From assembly GCA_023398575.1 (NCBI GenBank), contig JAEWSC010000058.1, forward strand, positions 44,635 through 108,634: a stretch of 64,000 nucleotides of DNA, written 5' to 3'. The DNA is from Bacillota bacterium (GTDB taxonomy: Bacteria; Bacillota; Clostridia; Christensenellales; Aristaeellaceae). The stretch's first letter is position 1; the number at the start of each line of letters is the position of its first letter. The notes beneath the pieces were generated by a model that was given only the letters and a program-made list of their open reading frames with translations, had not been told where the DNA came from and did not search any database. Position numbers and translations under genes: made by a program. Of the stretch, positions 42,190 to 51,044 are shown piece by piece.

Positions 42190-42499
42190 ATCATCGAAGG
42201 CTCAAAAAAACCTGTAACCACGGGGCTTTTGAGCCTTCTTCGTTTTTGGGGGTGGGGTAAAAATCTTTCCTGCGGATGAGTTTTTCTGAGAAAAGCGGCA
42301 TCAGCACGAAAATTACCGATTTCTATTTTAACCCTCCCCGGTACAGTCACACACAAGTACACACTATCACACACAGGAAAACAAAACCTATATAGGCCTT
42401 CAGTCAAATTTGAGGTGTTTGTAGCAGTGTCTTTTCCTTTTATCGGGATTGTGCTATTATATTCTTTACACCAGTGATTTTTCTTTCAGGGGAATACAT

Positions 42500-43207
42500 A
42501 TGAACGAATTCTGGAGCGGTGCTGCTTCTGTATGCTTATATATCATTCCTGCCGCTTTAGTGATGTTTACCGCAAGAAAGCTGATAAGGATTCCTGACGA
42601 GTTGTTCCGTAAAATCCTGCACTTCATATTGCTTGGTGCATACATCCCGTTCCTGTTTGCATTTAAAACATGGTGGCATGCAGCAGGCCTGGTAGCAAGT
42701 CTGATCATCATCCTCTATCCAGTTCTGGCTCTGGCCGGACACATCCCAGTTTTTTCCTCCTTCGTAAATGAGCGCAGGAAAGGCGAATTCAAGCACAGTA
42801 TGGTGCTGGCCCTGATAGTCATGCTTTCAAGCATCACCATCGGCTGGGGGCTTTTAAACGATCGTTTTCTCGTTCTGGCCAGTGTATACGCATGGGGCGT
42901 TGGCGACGCCTTTGCTGCGCTGGTCGGCAAGAGATTCGGAAAGCATAAAATCCGCTGGAAGTATGCCGACCGGCATAAGAGCGCAGAGGGTTCTCTTGCG
43001 ATGTTTGTAACCTCAGTTCTGTCCGTTTTTACTGTACTTATGATTCGAGGCGGATTGGCACCGATATGGTGTGTACTTGTTTCGATTATAGCTGCTGCTG
43101 CCTGCACAGTTGTGGAACTGTGTACGAGTAACGGATTTGATACGGTCAGCTGCCCGGCAACGGCAATGGTGATTATCCTGCCGCTGCTCAAGCTGTTGGG
43201 AGGTTAA
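42500..43207 (+). CDS. CTP-type diacylglycerol/dolichol (SEC59-like) kinase
   Basis: 235 aa, seven or so hydrophobic helices. The family signature is VYAWGVGDAFAALVGKRFGK followed by KSAEGSLAMFVTS and the C-terminal FDTVSCPATAMVI. Members phosphorylate polyprenol, phytol or diacylglycerol with CTP in the membrane. CAGGGG precedes the ATG. The broken cation transporter follows after five bases, so they once formed an operon. Confidence 0.75.
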   Translation: MNEFWSGAASVCLYIIPAALVMFTARKLIRIPDELFRKILHFILLGAYIPFLFAFKTWWHAAGLVASLIIILYPVLALAGHIPVFSSFVNERRKGEFKHSMVLALIVMLSSITIGWGLLNDRFLVLASVYAWGVGDAFAALVGKRFGKHKIRWKYADRHKSAEGSLAMFVTSVLSVFTVLMIRGGLAPIWCVLVSIIAAAACTVVELCTSNGFDTVSCPATAMVIILPLLKLLGG

Positions 43208-43211
43208 AGCT

Positions 43212-43468
43212 ATGTCGAGCAAAAAATCTGGCTAGACGCTGCGTGGTCGATGATTATGAGTTCGCCGGGGCCGCTGGTTGTCGGCCTTGGCCTGATCAGA
43301 TGACGCAGTTCAACTCAGCTTGCCGATTTTGTCCGCAGAAGCGCTGAACTTCTGGCGATCATCATGTCTTTTGTTGTCTATAATGCCACCACGAAGGATG
43401 CTATCTGCAATGAAGCGAAGAAACAGCCATTAGTATGCTGGGTCAATATCTTTGTCGGCGCAATTTGA
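43212..43468 (+). pseudogene. N-terminal remnant of a cation diffusion facilitator-like transporter
   Basis: After ATG 43212 (MSSKKSG) the frame shifts by one. It then reads AWSMIMSSPGPLVVGLGL, an in-frame TGA, then SSTQLADFVRRSAELLAIIM and VNIFVGA, ending at TGA 43468. These are typical first-helix words of this transporter group. One frameshift, one stop and a lost C-terminus make it non-functional. Confidence 0.55.
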
Positions 43469-44129
43469 GGGAATCACTCCGCAGGGCGACAAGTCTAAGT
43501 GCTAGCGTTACCAGGCCCTGCGAGCGAGTTTTTCCGAGAAAACGCTGAGTTACTGAAAAGCAAAAAACTGATTCACTATTACCAACTACTGTAACAGAAA
43601 ATCAGGTAGGCTATTTTGTTTACACTCGACAATCAGTGGCAGCGGATGAGTTTTTCAGGATAAGTGCGCGATAACTTTTGCCCCTTTACCCCAAATTACC
43701 CCCATCCTTTCATTTTGCACAAATACACGAACAGGCTAACAATTAGCATTAATAGTAAAAGAGGGCGGCAGAAAAACGCCATAGAGGGCTTGCCGCCTAC
43801 TTTTTGCATACGTCAAGCACTCTTTGCCGTCCAACTCATTTTTTTGAACGTATTTGAGCGGCCAGACCACAGTCAAAGCTGGCGTTTGGCGAAGCAGTGC
43901 TTTCTTCCATGTAAATGATGATTGCAACAGGGCTATCTCCAATGCCCACTTTTGCACTTCCCACAGTTTAAACAGCACTGATGAACCGTTCTATCTCTTG
44001 CTGCATTGTAGACAGGCGGCACAGATGCTTAACTTGACGAAGCTTGTATCCATTGTTATAATAAATATGCATATATACACCATCTCATATGTTTGATGAC
44101 CAGGCCGAAAGGCTTGGTTTTTCAATGGG
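43469..44129. other. Non-coding stretch with short repeated words
   Basis: The word GCGGATGAGTTTTTC at 43640 recurs at 42274 and in a variant (GCGAGTTTTTCCGAGAAAA) at 43524. No supported gene. These may be remnants of a small repeat around lost genes. Confidence 0.35.
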
Positions 44130-45440
44130 ATGGCATGCAGCAATCATCCCGCCAGAAACGAGAGTGGTCCCTTGAAGCAGTTTTTACTCAAGCACCCGCT
44201 TGTACGCACCCTGTCCGAATTGCGCGGCAACACCCGCGCCTGCGTTCTCACCGAGCCCATGTGGGGCCTGTCTATGAATCTTTGCCTTCCCTATGCGTCG
44301 GTGTTTATGCTTTCCTTTGGCATGAGCGATGTTCAGGTGGGGTTGGTAGCATCCATTTACATGTTCTCACAGATGATCTTTGCGTTCCTTTCTGGCGCTA
44401 TCGTCGACAGGTTCGGTCGCAGGTTCAGCACTATGCTCTTTGACTTTCTAGCTTGGAGCGTGCCCTGCCTGATCTGGGCTTCCAGCCAGGGTTTCTGGTT
44501 CTTTGCTGTAGCGGCGCTATTCAACGGTATGATGAAGATTACCACCGTATCCTGGGATTGCCTTTTGGTAGAGGATGCCCCCAGAGACAAGATTACCCAT
44601 GTCTATTCCTGGGTTATCATAGCCGGGAATTTGTCTGCGCTCTTTGCCCCCATCTCCTCCATATTGGTGGCGAAGATGACGCTGATCCCTGCTATACGTG
44701 TGCTGTATATTAATGCCTTTGTGGTGATGACTTTAAAACTCATTCTACTATACAGGTTTTCTACCGAGACGGCTATCGGACGCGTCCGCCGTGAGGCGGT
44801 CAAAGGTATGACCTGGGGGCAAATGCTAAGCGGTTATAAAGGCGCTGTAAGCCGGATAATGACATCGCCTGGTACTATGTTTGCCATTGTGATCAGCGTT
44901 CTGGTGGAGATTGCCGCCATGATTGGCATGACTTTTTGGCAAATTATTGCCTCACGGCGCATCGGTATTCCCGACCCAATGCTGCCCATCTTCCCCATGG
45001 CCAAAAGCATTCTGTCGATCGTGCTTTTCTTTACGGTGCTGTCACGCATCAAACAATCCAACCTGAAATGGCCCCTGTACGGCGGCTTTATGAGTGCTAT
45101 CATCAGCGCTCTGCTTTTGATCAGCGTTCCAGGAACAGGACTGTTAGGCTATATCCTCCTGTGCGCGTCTCTAGCCTTCGAATCTCTTGGTTTTGCCGCT
45201 CTGGGTACACTTCGTGAATCCTTAGTGGCCATTCATGTCAATCCTGAGGATCGCTCGCGAATCATGGCGCTCTTGCAGACCACGGTGATGCTGATCAGCG
45301 TCCCCTTCGGTTATATTGGCGGCCTTTTGAGCGATATTGATAGAGTACTGCCCTTTGTGCTGAACATTGGCCTGTTGTTCTTAGGTATGCTTGCGACAGC
45401 CATGTATTTCCGCGGAAAAAATACCCATTTGATACAGTAG
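44130..45440 (+). CDS. MFS transporter
   Basis: 436 aa with about 12 membrane helices. The loop motif AIVDRFGRRFSTML between helices 2 and 3 is the MFS signature. Substrate unknown. The start is uncertain: the ATG at 44130 has no clear ribosome site, and a TTG at 44172 (LKQFLLKHPLVRTL) fits the usual start of this subgroup. A terminator follows 40 bases after the stop. Confidence 0.85.
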   Translation: MACSNHPARNESGPLKQFLLKHPLVRTLSELRGNTRACVLTEPMWGLSMNLCLPYASVFMLSFGMSDVQVGLVASIYMFSQMIFAFLSGAIVDRFGRRFSTMLFDFLAWSVPCLIWASSQGFWFFAVAALFNGMMKITTVSWDCLLVEDAPRDKITHVYSWVIIAGNLSALFAPISSILVAKMTLIPAIRVLYINAFVVMTLKLILLYRFSTETAIGRVRREAVKGMTWGQMLSGYKGAVSRIMTSPGTMFAIVISVLVEIAAMIGMTFWQIIASRRIGIPDPMLPIFPMAKSILSIVLFFTVLSRIKQSNLKWPLYGGFMSAIISALLLISVPGTGLLGYILLCASLAFESLGFAALGTLRESLVAIHVNPEDRSRIMALLQTTVMLISVPFGYIGGLLSDIDRVLPFVLNIGLLFLGMLATAMYFRGKNTHLIQ

Positions 45441-45478
45441 GCCATGTGAACGAAAAAGATCAATGAGAAGCGGCGTTG

Positions 45479-45508
45479 CCCCTTTCCTGGCAAGAGGGGT
45501 TTATTTTT
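45479..45508 (+). terminator. Terminator after the MFS gene
   Basis: CCCCTT...AAGAGGGG followed by TTTATTTTT. Confidence 0.65.
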
Positions 45509-45529
45509 GAAACGCACCCTTATATATAA

Positions 45530-45557
45530 AAGCCGCCCTCATTGCCCAGGGCGGCTT
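45530..45557 (-). terminator. Terminator of the DUF1428 gene
   Basis: AAGCCGCCCT / AGGGCGGCTT with an 8-base loop and T-rich tail on the minus strand. Confidence 0.8.
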
Positions 45558-45577
45558 CGCAACAATACATCATGTCT

Positions 45578-45958
45578 CTAGCCTTCTACTTCAACTTGAA
45601 AACCGCCATAAGCCATTTGCTTCATGTTAAAAGGCATCGACATGTCTTGATATCCTTCCATCTGCTTATTCATTTCTTCCATTACTTTAGCATTGACCTC
45701 ATCCCGATGTGCTTTGGATTTAAAGACTATAAAAGAAAACCAAACGGTATCATCGCTTGCTGCTCCAGTCATTTCAGTAAATGCACGCGCCTTCTCACCC
45801 CCCATACCCTGTGGGATAAGGTCATCGCCACGGCATTCATAGTATTCAAGCGCACCATACTTCATCCACGTATCACGGCCATCTTCTGCCATTTTCTTGT
45901 ATTCTTCAGCTTTGTTTTTTGGCACTACAAGCACAAATCCATCTACATATTTCGCCAT
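45578..45958 (-). CDS. DUF1428 family protein
   Basis: 126 aa. Full-length member: MAKYVDGFVLVVPKNK, the ECRGDDLIPQGM segment, VWFSFIVFKSKAHRDEVN, and the ending MKQMAYGGFQVEVE. A ferredoxin-like (dimeric alpha/beta barrel) fold is known for the family; the biological role is not. GGGAGTG lies upstream of the ATG. Single-gene unit with its own terminator. Confidence 0.92.
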   Translation of the reverse strand: MAKYVDGFVLVVPKNKAEEYKKMAEDGRDTWMKYGALEYYECRGDDLIPQGMGGEKARAFTEMTGAASDDTVWFSFIVFKSKAHRDEVNAKVMEEMNKQMEGYQDMSMPFNMKQMAYGGFQVEVEG

Positions 45959-46311
45959 TTATTTATTCACTCCCTTTTCCCATTTATTTATGATATTAAT
46001 ATACCCCGTACCCTGGATTGTCAAACCAAAACCGGGCAGAAATTATGAGATGTATCAAACAAGGGTGTAGCGTTTATGAAAGTCACAAAGCCTACAGTCA
46101 GATGCCAACAAGCACAACGGGAGTATGAGAAAAAAAGATAACGTTCCATATGATCAGCTATCCAGACTAGCACCGGGAGTTCCCCGTGCTGGAGCAAGGC
46201 AGTTTTCATTACACAATCCAGTTACATAGTTCATACAATGAAGTGGAAATCGTCAGTTGATAAGCTCCTGCACGGTTTCTATGGTGGTTTGTGGCTGTGA
46301 AAGGAGTTAAC
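45959..46311. other. Intergenic region
   Basis: No gene supported; short frames only. It carries the ribosome site GAAAGGAG for the cupin gene at its right end. Confidence 0.4.
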
Positions 46312-46809
46312 ATGGATTATAACCACCCTTGTCGCCCACAATACCCTGACTATGGCCCTTGCCCTTCAAAAAACCCACCTTGCTGTAACAAACGCTGCCA
46401 TTGTATCGGCGAGGATTTTGGTCCTTATCCTTATGTGACAAATATCACGAGGGCTACCCTGGAGAATCCATACTTCAGGAGAGCACTGTGGACAGGGACC
46501 CATCTGCAGCTCACACTGATGTGCATTCCTCCGGGTGGAGAAATTGGTTTGGAAATGCATTCTAACCTGGACCAGTTCCTTCGTTTGGAGCAAGGCCAGG
46601 GCAGAGTCATGATGGGGAGAACGCAGTACTGTCTAGATTATCAACAAAATGTTGCTGATGAGTATGCCATTTTCATTCCGGCAGGAACATGGCATAACCT
46701 AGTCAACACAGGAAATGAGCCGATTAAGCTATATTCTATCTATGCTCCTGTTCAACATCCCCCCGGAACTGTTCACTGCACCAAGGCGGATTCCGACGCT
46801 GCCGAATAG
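46312..46809 (+). CDS. Cupin protein with Cys-rich N-terminus
   Basis: 165 aa from MDYNHPCRPQYPD, with AAAGGAG eight bases upstream. The first 30 residues carry many Cys/Pro (CPSKNPPCCNKRCHCIGEDF). The cupin core has IPPGGEIGLEMHSNLDQFLRLEQG (metal-binding His/Glu) and AIFIPAGTWHNLVNTG (His). Such cupins are common in clostridia and may bind a metal or sugar. Ends in a terminator. Confidence 0.85.
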   Translation: MDYNHPCRPQYPDYGPCPSKNPPCCNKRCHCIGEDFGPYPYVTNITRATLENPYFRRALWTGTHLQLTLMCIPPGGEIGLEMHSNLDQFLRLEQGQGRVMMGRTQYCLDYQQNVADEYAIFIPAGTWHNLVNTGNEPIKLYSIYAPVQHPPGTVHCTKADSDAAE

Positions 46810-46856
46810 AGCACCCACCCTTTATGACTAATGAATTACAGCCATAAATAGCCTTT

Positions 46857-46892
46857 GGGATTGCCGCACAACTTTGGTGGCAATCCCTTTTG
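46857..46892 (+). terminator. Terminator after the cupin gene
   Basis: GGGATTGCC / GGCAATCCC, 13-base loop, then TTTTGTG. Confidence 0.85.
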
Positions 46893-46926
46893 TGTAACAT
46901 AAAGGTAAATTTCTGTTTATCTCAAC

Positions 46927-47124
46927 CTACGGATGACAACACAAGGACAAGCGTATTGTACCCGCGGCGGCGGCTTTGTTTGCCGCGGGATACCTGGCGC
47001 TTTCTCTGTAGGTAATAGCCGTATCATCATTGCTTTCATCGCTTAACCCTTCTCTTTGTATGGTTCCTACTGCCATCTGCTTGAATTGACTCGCGTATCT
47101 TTTATTTGGTACTCCGCTTGCCAT
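46927..47124 (-). pseudogene. N-terminal fragment of an IS3-type transposase OrfA
   Basis: Minus strand reads GVPNKRYASQFKQMAVGTIQ, which resembles the start of IS3/IS150 OrfA proteins; the helix-turn-helix that should follow is not recognisable. No inverted repeats were found around it. The rest of 47125-47387 is non-coding. Confidence 0.45.
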
Positions 47125-47387
47125 AGAAATACACCCATCATTTTCAGTACACCCTACTGCCCAACAATTGAGGACAGTTCAAACCATGTTGATTTATCGC
47201 CTTTTTGTTTCGTCATACCATTTTTCAAACGGTCTATCACTGGATTAGCTGTAGTATCAACGGCAGTTTGACGGATATGAGGTTCGATATCATAAAACCT
47301 TGCGGAACATCTCCGAGGTGGAGGCGCGCCGGAGGCCTTAACCGCCAAACGCGGGAAACTTTTTGCGGGTGATTTGCAAACTTCCTC

Positions 47388-47418
47388 TTGACACGGACAC
47401 CGTGTCGTACTTTATGAT
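47388..47418 (+). promoter_or_regulatory. MerR-type promoter and operator
   Basis: TTGACA (47388-47393), a 19-base spacer and TATGAT (47413-47418). A perfect dyad, GACACGG-ACA-CCGTGTC (47390-47406), lies in the spacer. The long spacer with an inner dyad is the hallmark of promoters twisted open by MerR proteins, so the gene at 47446 is probably autoregulated. Confidence 0.85.
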
Positions 47419-47445
47419 TGTTATGAAAGGGAGTGCAAGCACACA

Positions 47446-48435
47446 ATGAATCCATTGCAAGCTGTTAGTATGGTATCAAAAAATCTTGGCATTTCGAGCC
47501 GTATGCTCCGTTATTATGAACAAGTGGGTTTGATCAAAAGCCGGCGCATGGAAGATTATGCGTACAGGGTATATGATGAAGATGCAATACGCCGCCTTCG
47601 TCAAATCATTATTTTACGCAAACTTCGTGTTCCTGTGAAACAAATTCAAGAGATTTTTGGCAATCATGATGCTGTGAGTGTAATTGATATATTCGAACGC
47701 AACATAAGCGAATTGGATGAGCAAATCACAGCCGTATCAACCGTCAAATCCATACTCAGCCGCCTTGTTCGTGAATTGCACGAAAAAGCGAATATGCACT
47801 TACAGCTTGATTATCTTGGCGATAGCTCTGTTTTTGCCATCGTGGATAGCATATCCTTTCCAAAAAATACATTGCAGGAGGAAAAGTCAATGGACGACCT
47901 AAACAAAGCGAATGAAGCGTTAAGCAAGCTGGAGGAAAAAAACGTGCGGATCGTTTTTCTGCCGCCTATGACCGTAGCCGCTTCTTCTGCCTCGGGAGAG
48001 TATGAATGGGGCGTGGGGCCGGAAGCTACCAGCAAGATAGAACAATTCGTGTGGGAAACCGGACTTCTAAAAATCAAGCCTGATGCCAGAGGGATGGGTT
48101 TTGACTGTTCCAGAGAAGACCTAAAGGTCAGCGTTGAGGGGACTGCTACAGCATACGAGGCATGGGTATCCATTCCAGAGGACATGAACGTTATGGCTCC
48201 CTTAACAAAAAAGGCCTTTGGCGGAGGTCTATATGCCGCCCATGTATTAAGAGACTGGAATTTTCAAGCAGACTGGCGTTTGCTTACCGAATGGGCAAAT
48301 GCAAGCGAAAAATACGAAGCGGACGATGGCCGGCCATGCTTTGAGGAAGTATTGAACTATTATAACCTCATGCAAAACGGCGCAAAAATGGAAGATACAC
48401 AGCTCGATCTACTGTTGCCTATCAAATTGCGGTGA
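47446..48435 (+). CDS. MerR-family regulator with GyrI-like effector domain
   Basis: 329 aa. MerR winged helix (VSKNLGISSRMLRYYEQVGL, YRVYDEDAIRRLRQII) and a dimerisation helix, then an AraC/GyrI-type ligand domain from about residue 150 (VRIVFLPPMTVAASSASGE, AYEAWVSIPEDMNV, GGLYAAHVLRDWNF). It likely senses a small hydrophobic compound. A close paralogue is at 61001-62017. Its own promoter has the MerR layout; AAAGGGAGTG precedes the ATG. Confidence 0.9.
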   Translation: MNPLQAVSMVSKNLGISSRMLRYYEQVGLIKSRRMEDYAYRVYDEDAIRRLRQIIILRKLRVPVKQIQEIFGNHDAVSVIDIFERNISELDEQITAVSTVKSILSRLVRELHEKANMHLQLDYLGDSSVFAIVDSISFPKNTLQEEKSMDDLNKANEALSKLEEKNVRIVFLPPMTVAASSASGEYEWGVGPEATSKIEQFVWETGLLKIKPDARGMGFDCSREDLKVSVEGTATAYEAWVSIPEDMNVMAPLTKKAFGGGLYAAHVLRDWNFQADWRLLTEWANASEKYEADDGRPCFEEVLNYYNLMQNGAKMEDTQLDLLLPIKLR

Positions 48436-48511
48436 AGAATCTGGTCAGAGATATTGTGTAATGAAGCACCTGTCATGTATCCAACGAAACCGCATAACGA
48501 ATGTCGGATGA

Positions 48512-49045
48512 ACCATCAATACCGGCGTTTGTTGGTGCAAATGAGCTCGCCGATTGCGGCGTGCTTATTTGTTTGCCTGCATACAAGCCATAAAATACAG
48601 GCTTTCGGTTCTCTATTTGCATCAGTACACGGGCTTACTGTTGGTATGTAAGCTTGGGCGGGCAAAAGATGATCGTGCCTGGGAGAACTCATAAACACTT
48701 GAATCTTAAAAGTCTCCGTGTAATCGTACAATGGGGCACCCAGCCGGGTCAACGAAAAACCCGGCCCAAGCCGGATTCAGGCTATCAAAAAACCCATGGG
48801 AGGCATTGGAGGGCCGAAGTCCTCCAATTTAGATCGCAAATCAGCGACATGTGCGGTGATTTGCGTAGGAATTTCGTAGAAATTCCTTCCTTGCCCGAGC
48901 AAACGGCCGCACAAAGGCGTAGCCGCAGTGCAGTGTAGCGAGGGAAAACATCAACAAAGTGGCGATGCCACTTTGTTGATGGTCTGAATCCGGCCCAAGC
49001 TGGATTTCCCAAATGGCTTACTTACTTGCATCCCCAGCAACTTGG
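48512..49045 (+). repeat. Dispersed structured repeat, copy 3, with a 229-bp insertion
   Basis: Aligns with copy 1 from CCATCAATACCG onward: GTTGGTGCAAA, the AGCTCGCCG/CGGCGTGCT hairpin, TACAGGCTTTCGG, the stem TACACGG (48626-48632) / CCGTGTA (48716-48722), and GCACCCA. At the final hairpin an insertion begins. Copy 1 sequence resumes after 49006 (AATGGCTTACTTACTTGC). Confidence 0.7.
48778..48989. repeat. Hairpin-rich insertion flanked by direct repeats
   Basis: Direct repeats CCGGCCCAAGCCGGATT (48761) and CCGGCCCAAGCTGGATT (48990) flank four perfect hairpins: 48805-48828 (8 bp), 48836-48864 (8 bp), 48867-48887 (9 bp) and 48949-48981 (15 bp, loop GAT). No open frame fits. It looks like a small non-autonomous element or structured RNA. 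Confidence 0.6.
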
Positions 49046-49136
49046 TAATAAATATAATGTCTAAACGGAAGGTTGTTTGGTCAAACTTTTATTGATAACG
49101 ACTCATAAATGTTGAACTTAAAGAGGAGAACTTGGC

Positions 49137-50096
49137 ATGGAAATAAACAGGGCAAGAGAGCACAGTTTGCATGCTAAACTCATTTTTAATCCCAACGCCG
49201 GTGCTGCTGACGAAGCAAACAAGAAATTTATGGAAATATTTGAAGAGTTACAGGCTACAGATATTCAAACAGAGCCCTTTTTAATAGAGCCAAACTGTGA
49301 TTTGCCCAAGGTCATACAGGAGGCTATTGGACAAGGCATTCGTTTGTTTATCGCTTGTGGAGGCGACGGTACTGTTTCTTCTGTTGCTAAAGAATTGATA
49401 GGAACAAATGCAATTCTTGGCATCATACCAACTGGCACCCAGAATAATATTGCATATAGTCTAGGAATTTCAACAAATATCGCATCCTCCGTTGCTACTA
49501 TCGCTACCGGCCAACACAAGAAAATTGATATTAGCAATTGTACTTGCGACAATCAAATGACTCCTTGTATTGAAGTTTGCTCGGTTGGGCTATTTTCATC
49601 TCTGTTTCCATCTGCAGACGATATTTTGCATGGTGATTTATCCCGGATCGGCGATTTTATAGCAACCATAACGACCACTCCACCATCTGCTATGCAAGTA
49701 TTGCTAGATCACGAAACAGAAGTCAACTTATCTGGGCACGTGGTTTTGATTTCCAATATGCCGTATATTCTTCGTCACTTTCAAGTGGGTTGCAACAATT
49801 CGTTTGAAGACGGACTCATTGATGTTTTGTTTTTCGCAGATCAATCAAAACTAGATTTATTGCGATTCGCGATGAAAAGCGCGGGGACGGATTTTGAACA
49901 AGATCCTCGCATACAGCATTATCGTGTACGCAGTATAACAATTGACACTGTCCCGCCTATGCCAATTATGGCAGATGGCACAAAGATTGGTGAAGGTTCA
50001 GTCGAAATTGATGTTCAGAAACATGCTCTGTCCGTATTGGTGCCTGCAGGGAAGCCCAAAGATAGAAATAAATCAGGTGATCATATTGAAAAATAG
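49137..50096 (+). CDS. Diacylglycerol kinase-family lipid kinase
   Basis: 319 aa. DAGK catalytic domain: KLIFNPNAGAADEANKKF, FIACGGDGTVSSVAKEL (GGDGT), GIIPTGTQNNIAYSLGI, and the C-terminal lobe SITIDTVPPMPIMADGTKIG. It phosphorylates a lipid such as diacylglycerol at the membrane. GAGGAG precedes the ATG. The PAP2 gene overlaps its end, so the two probably work on the same lipid cycle. Confidence 0.88.
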   Translation: MEINRAREHSLHAKLIFNPNAGAADEANKKFMEIFEELQATDIQTEPFLIEPNCDLPKVIQEAIGQGIRLFIACGGDGTVSSVAKELIGTNAILGIIPTGTQNNIAYSLGISTNIASSVATIATGQHKKIDISNCTCDNQMTPCIEVCSVGLFSSLFPSADDILHGDLSRIGDFIATITTTPPSAMQVLLDHETEVNLSGHVVLISNMPYILRHFQVGCNNSFEDGLIDVLFFADQSKLDLLRFAMKSAGTDFEQDPRIQHYRVRSITIDTVPPMPIMADGTKIGEGSVEIDVQKHALSVLVPAGKPKDRNKSGDHIEK

Positions 50097-50880
50097 AAGC
50101 ACAAAACCAATCAAAGAAATCGAGATACCAGAATTACAAGTTCCAGGTGTTTTCAAAAAACTGATTCATTGGACGAGTCATGTTAAACACTCTTATTGGA
50201 TTGTATTGCTTGTAATAATTTTGATATTTACCTCCATGCAAATGCCCCTTGAGTTTTGGGCAAAATTGTGGGTTTCTATAAAAGCAAATACTGTTTTAGT
50301 AACGTTATTAATATTTTTTAGTTTGGTAACCATATCGGTTACTTGGAATGAAGGACAAAAAGCGGATGAATGGATTTTTTTGTTTTTTAATTCACGCGGA
50401 AAGCGCCCACCTTTATTAGATTGGCTCATGCTTGGGCTGACTCAGCTTGGGCATTTTGTTTTTGCACTACTACTAGCACTCATATTCTATTTTACCCAAA
50501 GCAAGCTTTTTGCCTACTCACTTATCTTTGGCGTTATCACTTTAGGATTAATGATAGAAATAATAAAAATGTATATTCGTCGTGCCAGACCATACATCAA
50601 GTTGAAAAAGATTCGCATTGTCGGTTCCAAAGCAAGTGGCAGATCATTCCCAAGCGGCCATACGGGTCAGGCATTTTTCTTGGCGTCACTCATTGTGCAC
50701 TATTATCACGTCGATATTTATCTATGGATTTTATTGTATGCTATTGCTTTATTCGTTGGTATGACACGAATTTATGTTGGAATGCACTACCCAAGAGATG
50801 TTTTGGCAGGTGCCATACTTGGTACAGCATGGGGTATTATAGGCGTTATGGTGAATGGTTATATGCTTTCTCCGAGCTAA
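50086..50880 (+). CDS. PAP2-family membrane phosphatase
   Basis: 264 aa from a TTG at 50086 overlapping the kinase end. Five to six helices. The three phosphatase motifs are KMYIRRARPYIK, SFPSGHTGQ and RIYVGMHYPRDVLAG (catalytic His and Asp). It removes phosphate from lipid phosphates such as phosphatidate or undecaprenyl pyrophosphate on the outer face. The longer frame upstream of 50086 overlaps the kinase gene and is not used. Confidence 0.88.
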   Translation: MKNRSTKPIKEIEIPELQVPGVFKKLIHWTSHVKHSYWIVLLVIILIFTSMQMPLEFWAKLWVSIKANTVLVTLLIFFSLVTISVTWNEGQKADEWIFLFFNSRGKRPPLLDWLMLGLTQLGHFVFALLLALIFYFTQSKLFAYSLIFGVITLGLMIEIIKMYIRRARPYIKLKKIRIVGSKASGRSFPSGHTGQAFFLASLIVHYYHVDIYLWILLYAIALFVGMTRIYVGMHYPRDVLAGAILGTAWGIIGVMVNGYMLSPS

Positions 50881-51044
50881 TCATTTGCATTTGACTTCTG
50901 TAATCACCCAGATGCAATACCATAGTCCTGATACATTAATCCCTTAAGCTCATCCGTGATCTAATCCATCACGATTTGTTTTAAGCATGCACATGTGTTA
51001 TAATTTTACATAACAAACGCATGTGAACAAGGATAGGTAACGCA

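Noticed and set aside
43664..43978. Overlapping short ORFs on both strands
   Set aside because: No start signals and no domain pattern in a stretch with short repeated words.
271..48530. attL/attR pair of an integrated element, because copy 1 starts at the tRNA CCA end and copy 3 begins with the same 12 bases
   Set aside because: A third copy at 2905 and the long internal similarity show a repeat family, no tRNA-like sequence precedes copy 3, and no integrase is present.
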